A stretch of DNA of 64,000 nucleotides. It comes from RGIG4079 sp045646905. Lineage in GTDB: Bacteria; Bacteroidota; Bacteroidia; Bacteroidales; Muribaculaceae. The stretch is taken from contig JAZRLP010000026.1 in the NCBI GenBank assembly GCA_045646905.1, forward strand, positions 62,001 through 126,000. Direction: 5' to 3'. Below the pieces are notes generated by a model that was not told where the DNA came from, did not search any database, and saw only the letters and a list, made by a program, of their open reading frames with translations. Below, in pieces: positions 58,311 through 64,000 of the stretch; the first letter of the stretch is position 1; each line of letters starts with the position of its first letter. Made by a program: the position numbers and the translations under genes.

Positions 58311-58346
58311 AACAATAGGGTTGCTCATTGAAGCAACCCTATTGTT
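58311..58346 (+). terminator. Terminator of meaB
   Basis: AACAATAGGGTTGC (58311-58324) pairs with GCAACCCTATTGTT (58333-58346), loop TCATTGAA; a weak T tract follows. Confidence 0.75.
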
Positions 58347-58402
58347 TATGTATAATTTATAAAAAGGATGTATCGCTTGTTTTTATTAAAAAAGCATCTA
58401 TT

Positions 58403-58972
58403 CTATTTTGCCATTTTCTCTGATATCAAGTTTTTTGCTTGATTCATAACTGATATAAAGGCATCTATATTAGAAGCATCTAAATATTCAGCAGAACGAG
58501 ACGTATAGTCTTTTGTATAAACATATGCTTTCCATTTGTTCTTTGAATAATACGCTCCTAATTCAACGCCATCTTTTGTTTTATACTCCACTTCAGTATA
58601 AACTAATGGAGTTGACGGGATTAATGTATCTTTAATATATTGCAACGATTTAACACAAGCATCAAGTTCATCATAATCAAGAGTTCCAATATAAGTATCT
58701 GAAGAATAGCTACTGCTATAAGTAGTTATTAGCCTTAAGCATCCTAATTTTGAGCCATTAACAACATCTGTCGCAATAAGCACCTGACATTCTACACCCT
58801 TCACTTTAGGCAAGTCATAAAATTCCTTTATAATAAGAGAACCCTGACTATTAAGAAATTCTATCGTAGTACTTTTGGAAGCTGGAACCTCTTCCTTTGC
58901 TTGAGCAAAAACACTAATCGAAAAAAATAAAACTGATAATAACAATAATAACTTTTTCGGTCTATTGGTCAA
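58403..58972 (-). CDS. Secreted protein of unknown function, 5' end altered by IS sequence
   Basis: The 189-residue frame has a signal peptide LLLLLSVLFFSISVFAQ after a short leader. No ATG is available: the only usable start is TTG at 58972, which lies within an IS-terminus-like sequence (TTGGTCAAAATAGTTGG, minus strand). So the native start has probably been replaced or disrupted by IS sequence, and translation is uncertain. The mature part (TTIEFLNSQGSLIIKEFYDL; YIGTLDYDELDACVKSLQYI) is a small soluble domain that I do not recognise. Surface or periplasmic location inferred. Confidence 0.6.
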   Translation of the reverse strand: MTNRPKKLLLLLSVLFFSISVFAQAKEEVPASKSTTIEFLNSQGSLIIKEFYDLPKVKGVECQVLIATDVVNGSKLGCLRLITTYSSSYSSDTYIGTLDYDELDACVKSLQYIKDTLIPSTPLVYTEVEYKTKDGVELGAYYSKNKWKAYVYTKDYTSRSAEYLDASNIDAFISVMNQAKNLISEKMAK

Positions 58973-58983
58973 AATAGTTGGTA
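58965..58983. repeat. Extra IS terminal repeat beside the IS
   Basis: TTGGTCAAAATAGTTGGTA is a second copy of the IS end, 40 bases outside the left end of the IS and in the same orientation. It resembles the right end, including the GGTAAAA continuation. Confidence 0.6.
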
Positions 58984-58999
58984 AAATATAATTAGAATA

Positions 59000-60103
59000 G
59001 CCAAATGGTCAAAATAGTTGGTGCTTACAAATTGAAAGTAATAAAATACAATGAAAAACACACCGGGGGAACGCCAAGCGGCAAGGGGGCGAGTAGCCCC
59101 CGCCGAGCGTTAATAGCAATGTCTATAAATATATTCATCAAGGAATTTTTGACGATTAGATTTTTTCATACCACTATGTACTCTTAGTTTAGTCTTGATA
59201 TCAGTAAAAGTACCTTCTATCGCATTATTTGTATTTGGGATTCCTAGGTTTGGATAATCATAAAAAGTCCATAGCCATTTCATATTTCGTTTTAAACTTA
59301 GATGTGCACTGCGAAGCCTTTGATGGGTGTATCTACTTTTGCCAGTCTTGTCTATGCTTCGTTCTTTGAGAAATGCCTCCCATTTAATCTGCCATTGGTT
59401 AAACACGCCTATAAAAGACTCTTTATCAGTCTTAGTCAATAGTTTGGCCAATTCAAGCAATTCTATCGAGGCAGGTAATTCAGGGGTTGATGTTAGATAT
59501 CGTTGTATTACGCGTTGTTGATGAACTTGACACATTTGCACATTGTATTTGGATAGTGCATTAAATAAGCCCTTAAGACCATCACAAACGATGCCCCAGA
59601 TCTTAAAGCCATTATTTTCGAGCCATTCAATTCCTTCTAAATATAAAGCAATCGTTTCATGCTTAACATGTTTATGCCATAGGATTTTACCTCGTATAGC
59701 ATCTTTTATTACCATCAATCCTGAATTGCGCCCCCAATACGTTGTATCCATTAAAATAATAACATCTTTGTGCTTGGATACATTATGGATATGACGCATT
59801 TTTCGCAATGAACGCTGAATGGTGCTTACACTTTTTCGGTATTTTACTGATAATTCCTTTAATGTGAACTTATGCTCTACATAATCTGATATTATCTCAT
59901 TGGAATCCAGCCGTTTGCCTCCAGAGAACTTTCGCTTACACTTTTTACAAAAATATTGTTGTTTGCCTCCTTGAATACCATATTTTATTATGGATTTTGA
60001 GCCACAGAAAAAGCAGATTTTTTATTCATAAATTTTCAAATACCCAAAGTTAATCATTATCAGCAACTTACAAAGGTTTTACCAACTAAAATGACCATTA
60101 GGC
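59000..60103 (-). mobile_element. Insertion sequence of about 1.1 kb (IS1249/IS256-like transposase)
   Basis: Terminal inverted repeats of about 24 bases, GCCAAATGGTCAAAATAGTT at 59000-59022 and the complement of GCCTAATGGTCATTTTAGTT at 60081-60103, enclose one transposase reading frame broken near its start. A G/C-rich hairpin (GGGGGC at about 59085, GCCCCC to 59101) follows the transposase stop. I cannot define a target duplication. The family is assigned from the transposase only and is tentative. Confidence 0.7.
59110..60029 (-). pseudogene. Transposase with frame break in a poly-A run
   Basis: Start ATG at 60029 reads M-N-K-K and then needs a minus-1 shift in the run of six A (60018-60023 on the plus strand as T) to enter the main frame ICFFCGSKSIIKYGIQGG, a zinc-ribbon (CFFC...CKKC). 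The HTH, then the DDE domain follow: ILMDTTYWG (Asp), GIVCDGLKGLF (Asp), VHQQRVIQRYL and IPNTNNAIEGTF (Glu). The total would be about 306 residues. Either the gene is inactivated by a lost A, or frameshifting on the A6 run makes it, as in several IS families. The rest of the frame is intact. Confidence 0.75.
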
Positions 60104-60285
60104 CTAAAGAAAAGTCTTAGGCGGTATTGTAGTGGATTTATGTATGCATCTAATATGTGTACATAAACTAAAAATGCATGAATGATTGTTGTGACATGGT
60201 GATAGGAAATCAATGCTTGTTCAAGAGAGCGTTGCGGCTTCGGTTGACTATAATGAGCAATAAGCTTGTTGATTTTACGAATAAA

Positions 60286-60313
60286 AAAAGGAGAGCCGTT
60301 TGACTCTCCTTTT
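60286..60313 (-). terminator. Terminator of tRNA-Lys
   Basis: AAAAGGAGAG (60286-60295) pairs with CTCTCCTTTT (60304-60313); the minus-direction RNA ends in a U run. Confidence 0.85.
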
Positions 60314-60315
60314 CG

Positions 60316-60388
60316 TGATCCGCCTGGGGCTCGAACCCAGGACCCCATCCTTAAAAGGGATGTGCTCTACCTGCTGAGCTAGCGAATC
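60316..60388 (-). tRNA. tRNA-Lys (TTT anticodon)
   Basis: 73 bases on the minus strand with acceptor stem GATTCGC (60388-60382) pairing with GCGGATC, D loop AGCTCAGCAGGTAGAGCA, anticodon loop C-TTTT-AA giving UUU, and T arm CCTGG GTTCGAGC CCCAGG. CCA is not encoded. A terminator follows directly. Confidence 0.95.
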
Positions 60389-60589
60389 TACCTTGTTAGC
60401 ACTAAGGTTTCCCTCAAATGCGATGCAAAGGTAGGCACTTTTTTTTATATCTGCAAATTTTTTCAGATATTTTTTAGTTTGTGTTTTTTGGGTTTATTGT
60501 GTATTTATTGATTACTAAGTGTTTGGCGTATTCATTTTTTGTGCGTTTTTAGATGTTAGAGGCTGAAAGTGTGACAAATAGTGTGACAA

Positions 60590-61273
60590 TTAAATTTCTC
60601 CTTCATCTTCAACCTCATAGTTGGCATTGTCCTCTTTGGGGTGCAGGTAGTTCATATATTCTTCATAAGAGATATAGCGTCCGCCCATTGATTTTAGATG
60701 AGGAGTTTCAAATTGGCAGTCGATTAGTGTACATCCATTTGCTTCCATCCAGCGTGCTAACCCAATGAGCGCGAGTTTAGAGGCACTAGGAACGCGTGAG
60801 AACATGCTTTCACCAATAAAGCAATTTCCTATTAGTACACCATATAATCCACCTACGAGCTTTTCTCCGTCCCATACTTCGACGCTTGCAGCCCAACCTT
60901 CGCGATGGAGTCGGGTATAGGCTTCAATTATTTCGTCGCCAAGCCAAGCATAGGGGTGTTCGCATCGTATTTCGCCACAGCCTCGTATCACACCATCGAA
61001 GTCTTTATTGAGGGTTACATCGTATTGTTGTTTGCGAATTAATGAGCGCATAGAGTGAGATATATGAATCTCATTGGGGAATATCACAAATCGTTTTAGA
61101 GGGCAAAACCATTCTTTTACCTCGGAGCGAAATGGATACCAAGGAAAAATCCCATTAGAGTAGGCTAAAAGTAATCGCTCGGTAGAAAAATCTCCACCTA
61201 CAGCCAATAGCCCATTTTTCTCACCAAGATATGGATTGGGAAAGATTAATTCATCGTTTAATTGAAATACCAT
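60590..61273 (-). CDS. aat: Leucyl/phenylalanyl-tRNA-protein transferase
   Basis: The 227-residue protein has the Aat motifs LIFPNPYLGEKNGLLAVGGD, LLAYSNGIFPWYP, WFCPLKRFVIFP, and the C-terminal YLGDEII-like AWLGDEIIEAYTRLHREGWA and GGLYGVLIGNCFIGESMFS, then ASKLALIGLARWM. It adds Leu or Phe to proteins starting with Lys or Arg, creating N-degrons. It lies 3 bases after clpA, so clpS, clpA and aat form one operon of the N-degron pathway. Confidence 0.95.
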   Translation of the reverse strand: MVFQLNDELIFPNPYLGEKNGLLAVGGDFSTERLLLAYSNGIFPWYPFRSEVKEWFCPLKRFVIFPNEIHISHSMRSLIRKQQYDVTLNKDFDGVIRGCGEIRCEHPYAWLGDEIIEAYTRLHREGWAASVEVWDGEKLVGGLYGVLIGNCFIGESMFSRVPSASKLALIGLARWMEANGCTLIDCQFETPHLKSMGGRYISYEEYMNYLHPKEDNANYEVEDEGEI

Positions 61274-61276
61274 AAC

Positions 61277-63532
61277 TTATTTCTTTATAGTGAGACTTAA
61301 TGTGTTGTCAACAATGGATATCTCAGCCACGCCCTTTTTAGCAAGTTTGCCAAAGAGTATTTCTTTCACGAGTAGAGGTTTGAGGTTGTGGGTGATGACA
61401 CGCTCTATTTCTCGCGCACCATATTTAGCCGAGAATCCGTGCTCAAGTAGCCAATCAAGAGCTTCTTGGGTAAGGGTGATTTCAACATTGCGTTCTTTGA
61501 GGCGTGAATTGAGTTCGGCAATCTTCTTGTTAAGAATTAGTGTGGCCATATCACGGCTCATGTCGTTAAATACAACTATGCCCGATAGGCGATTGATAAA
61601 CTCGGGTTTGAATGTCTTTTTGACCTCTGAAAGCATCGCGTCGCCTGTGGTAACGGTTGAGCCGAAGCCAATGCCGGCAAGTTTGGCATATTGAGCGCCA
61701 GAGTTGGATGTCATTATTATTATGGCATGCGAGAAGTCAACTTTGCGTCCGCGACTATCGGTCAATGATGCATAGTCCATTACTTGCAATAGCGAGTCAT
61801 ATACTTTTTCGTGGGCTTTTTCAATCTCATCGAGCAAGAGTACGCAGTGAGGATTTTTGCGAACAGCCTCGGTGAGACGGCCACCTTCTTCGTAACCCAC
61901 ATAGCCAGGTGATGACCCGATGAGTTTCGATACGCTATAACTTTCGGAGTATTCGCTCATGTCAAATTTGTGGAGCGTTACGCCCAATTCTTCGGCAAGA
62001 ACGCGAGCAACTTCGGTTTTGCCCACACCTGTAGGTCCTACAAACAATAGGCTTGCTTGTGGTTTGTGGTCGTCGGTCAGCCCGGCACGAGCTGTTAGCA
62101 CCGATTCTACTACTTGGTTTATAGCCTCGTCTTGGCCAAAGATGAGGTTGCGCATATTGTCGCCAAGGTTGCGAAGTGGGGTAGTGTCGTTGTCGTCGAG
62201 TATTTTAGTTTCGACATTGCCGAGTTGTGCCACAATCGAATCAATCAAGTCGTTGTGGATAACTTGTTTTTTGTAACCTTTAAGAGGGTTAAGTTCGCGA
62301 TATGCCCCAGCTTCATCGATGATGTCGATGGCGCTATCGGGGAGTGCTTTGCCCGATAGGAATCGTTTGCTTAATTTTACGGCTCGTTCGGTAACACCTG
62401 GGGCGATGCGTATGTCGTGGTATTTCTCAAATCGGCGTTTCACACCGTTGAGAATTTCTATGGCTTCTTGTTGAGAAGGCTCTTCGATGTCAATGCGACG
62501 GAATCGACGAAGGAAACGATTGTGGCCATCGAGATGGCGTGTTACATCTTCAAATGTAGTGATGCCAATAAATCGCAATGCTTCATCATCGAGGTAGGGC
62601 AATAGCATGCCGGTGAGGTCGCGAGAACCATTGGCATCACCTTTGCTCCCAGCAAGGGTGTGAATGTCGTCAATCACGATTATGCCACCACCAAGTTGCT
62701 TGATGCCATTCATTGTTGATGCGATGCGTTGTTCAATATCGCCTTGATACTGCGCGTTTGCAAGGATTGAGGCAACCGATAGTTCATAGACTGGTAATTG
62801 TGAAATTTTTGATGGATATGAATCGAGTTGTACCACAAATCCTTTTACGATAGCCGATTTGCCCACGCCGGGCTCGCCTACGATGAGCGCATTGTTTTTA
62901 TCGCATCGGCATAATGCTTGTGCTAGTCGAGCCATTTCTTTTTTGCGACCAACGATGGCTTTTGATGTGTCACCGCGCAATAGGTTGAGGTCGGTGATGT
63001 ATTTCATCCATTCGTTTGATGATTTGGGTGACGAAACGGCATAATCATCGCTGTCGGCAAGGTCGTGTCCTCGAAGACTTTTACCATCGAGGGTCATGAT
63101 GAAACTTATTATTTCGGAAATTTCCTTGTCCGAAACATATTTGGCAAATATGCTGTTGCATAAGCATTCAGTAGTGTTGAGAATGGCGATAACAATGGCC
63201 GCAGCAGGAACGGGTACATCGCCTTCGTATTGAATTACTTTGCGAGCATCGGTAATTGCTTTGTTCATTAGACTCGACAAAGTAGGTTCGGTTTCCTCAT
63301 CGACTTGTGGGATAAGTTCGTTTAATATTTTGCTGATCTCTTCGGAGAGCCGTTCAAACTTGTCGCCAAATCGATTGTTGCCATCGGCAAAGTTGCAATA
63401 GCTTGAGATTGCCATCATAAAATGCTCGGGCATGATGAATTCATGTTGCATGATGGTGGCAATTTGGTGTGCATCATTAAGAATATCTCTTGCAAAAGGA
63501 GATATGTTTAGATTATTGATGATATTCGACAT
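61277..63532 (-). CDS. clpA: ATP-dependent Clp protease ATPase subunit ClpA
   Basis: The 751-residue protein has a Clp N-domain (about 1-145, ARDILNDAHQIATIMQHEFI then MPEHFMMA), a first AAA module with Walker A IVGEPGVGKSAIVKGF and Walker B IIVIDDIHTLAGS, and a second with Walker A LFVGPTGVGKTEVARVLAEE and LLLDEIEKAHEKV. There is no long ClpB-type middle coiled coil, so it is ClpA-like. It unfolds substrates for ClpP, and receives N-degron substrates from ClpS. clpS lies 12 bases upstream and aat 3 bases downstream. Confidence 0.95.
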   Translation of the reverse strand: MSNIINNLNISPFARDILNDAHQIATIMQHEFIMPEHFMMAISSYCNFADGNNRFGDKFERLSEEISKILNELIPQVDEETEPTLSSLMNKAITDARKVIQYEGDVPVPAAAIVIAILNTTECLCNSIFAKYVSDKEISEIISFIMTLDGKSLRGHDLADSDDYAVSSPKSSNEWMKYITDLNLLRGDTSKAIVGRKKEMARLAQALCRCDKNNALIVGEPGVGKSAIVKGFVVQLDSYPSKISQLPVYELSVASILANAQYQGDIEQRIASTMNGIKQLGGGIIVIDDIHTLAGSKGDANGSRDLTGMLLPYLDDEALRFIGITTFEDVTRHLDGHNRFLRRFRRIDIEEPSQQEAIEILNGVKRRFEKYHDIRIAPGVTERAVKLSKRFLSGKALPDSAIDIIDEAGAYRELNPLKGYKKQVIHNDLIDSIVAQLGNVETKILDDNDTTPLRNLGDNMRNLIFGQDEAINQVVESVLTARAGLTDDHKPQASLLFVGPTGVGKTEVARVLAEELGVTLHKFDMSEYSESYSVSKLIGSSPGYVGYEEGGRLTEAVRKNPHCVLLLDEIEKAHEKVYDSLLQVMDYASLTDSRGRKVDFSHAIIIMTSNSGAQYAKLAGIGFGSTVTTGDAMLSEVKKTFKPEFINRLSGIVVFNDMSRDMATLILNKKIAELNSRLKERNVEITLTQEALDWLLEHGFSAKYGAREIERVITHNLKPLLVKEILFGKLAKKGVAEISIVDNTLSLTIKK

Positions 63533-63544
63533 AAATATATGCTT

Positions 63545-63850
63545 TTATGATTTTTGATTAACAGTTATTTGTAATGGAAACCCTTCACCTCGAGCCAACG
63601 ATGTAGCCTTGTCGGCTTTAGATTGAGCAATGTCATAAATATATGTGCCTACGACTGCCTCGCCATTTTCGTGAATATGCAATGTTAGATTCATTGCCTC
63701 ATCTTGATTTTTGTTGAAGATTGTTTCAAGAATCATAACAACAAAATCATAAGTGGTGATATCATCATTGTGGATTATGACATCATACATGGGTGGCTTG
63801 CGTTCGCGAAAGCGGGTAGTGGTTTTAGATGAGGATTGATGTTGTTCCAT
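63545..63850 (-). CDS. clpS: ATP-dependent Clp protease adaptor ClpS
   Basis: The 101-residue protein starts at ATG 63850 (MEQHQSSSKTTTRFRERKPP, flexible arm) followed by the ClpS core MYDVIIHNDDITTYDFVVMI with the acidic pocket Asp-Asp, IHENGEAVVGTYIYDIAQSK and GFPLQITV. It recognises N-terminal Leu, Phe, Trp or Tyr and delivers to ClpA. First gene of the clpS-clpA-aat operon. Confidence 0.93.
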   Translation of the reverse strand: MEQHQSSSKTTTRFRERKPPMYDVIIHNDDITTYDFVVMILETIFNKNQDEAMNLTLHIHENGEAVVGTYIYDIAQSKADKATSLARGEGFPLQITVNQKS

Positions 63851-63912
63851 AGTGCAAATTTAATGAGTTTCTTTCTTTTTGCCAATATTATAATGTGTAT
63901 TAATAAAAAAAT

Positions 63913-63940
63913 AACCACTACCTCAAGCGAGATAGTGGTT
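63913..63940 (-). terminator. Terminator of the gene at the right edge
   Basis: AACCACTA...TAGTGGTT with internal CTC/GAG pairing, followed in the minus direction by a T-rich tract. It ends the gene entering from the right edge. Confidence 0.75.
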
Positions 63941-63962
63941 GGTTTAAGTGGGTGAATAATCT

Positions 63963-64000
63963 TTATTGCTTGTTTTGAGAACCGTAAGTTTCTTTTACGT
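63963..64000 (-). CDS. C-terminal end of an unidentified leftward gene
   Basis: The minus strand reads VKETYGSQNKQ and then TAA at 63965-63963, directly before the terminator at 63913-63940. Only 12 codons are in the window, so no family can be named. The frame is supported by the terminator position only. Confidence 0.5.
   Translation of the reverse strand, partial: VKETYGSQNKQ

Noticed and set aside
60079..60348. 89-codon minus-strand ORF overlapping the tRNA and IS end
   Set aside because: It runs through a tRNA gene, its terminator and the IS end, and no protein-like features are seen.

Overview
The window looks like a chromosome segment of a gut-type member of the Bacteroidales, perhaps Muribaculaceae-like (the family is my inference). 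Reasons: TAnnTTTG minus-7 boxes with TTTG minus-33 elements instead of sigma70-type promoters, no clear Shine-Dalgarno sequences, large secreted proteins with Por/T9SS-type C-terminal sorting domains, BspA-like leucine-rich repeat proteins, TPR lipoproteins with a C-terminal HTH-like segment, a viroplasmin-type RNase H, an inositol-lipid gene cluster, and AT-rich intergenic DNA full of interspersed repeats.

Layout. 1-2889: partial secreted giant (minus). 3438-7449: isolated phage-structural operon (minus): scaffold-like protein, major capsid protein with an N-terminal membrane helix, connector-like protein, portal-like protein; no terminase or tail genes. 7687-13299: membrane protein, slyD, U32 peptidase-like, a candidate small RNA, rlmN, mnmD, mscS-type channel. 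13520-20008: pdxA, then gtrA-like, nucleotidyltransferase, ATP-grasp, CDP-alcohol phosphatidyltransferase, HAD phosphatase and myo-inositol-phosphate synthase, a likely inositol-lipid locus. 20.2-22.2 kb: second candidate small RNA, a hypothetical protein, a holin-like protein and dispersed repeats that recur inverted near 3.3 kb. 22.2-35.0 kb: secreted giants (one homologous to the gene at 1-2889, one with a GDPD enzyme domain), a TPR/HTH lipoprotein and an LRR protein. 35.2-39.4 kb: lysS, gpsA, pgi. 39.9-44.7 kb: a second TPR/HTH lipoprotein plus LRR protein pair, whose LRR promoter matches that of the first pair. 44.7-46.6 kb: a DUF4143-type AAA ATPase between repeated copies of the 3' end and terminator of rnhA, next to an internally deleted copy of the same unit. 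46.6-49.4 kb: rnhA, aroK, mscL, gapA. 49.5-54.0 kb: small island (LRR protein, Nmad2-like protein, WYL regulator) bounded on the left by a diverged recA 3' tail fused to a DUF2493-like fragment and on the right by recA itself. 54.0-58.3 kb: recA, two DUF1573 proteins, meaB. 58.4-60.1 kb: a secreted protein and an IS element with an interrupted transposase. 60.3-63.9 kb: tRNA-Lys, then aat, clpA and clpS, an N-degron pathway operon.

The most unusual themes are (1) the capsid/portal operon with a membrane-anchored capsid protein and host-type promoter, a candidate domesticated particle; (2) two independent cargo insertions (rnhA and recA sites) bookended by diverged copies of the neighbouring housekeeping gene's 3' end plus terminator; (3) duplicated TPR/HTH lipoprotein plus LRR surface protein modules with a shared promoter; (4) two compact promoter-to-terminator units that look like small RNAs. 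All identifications come from reading the sequence; no database search was run.
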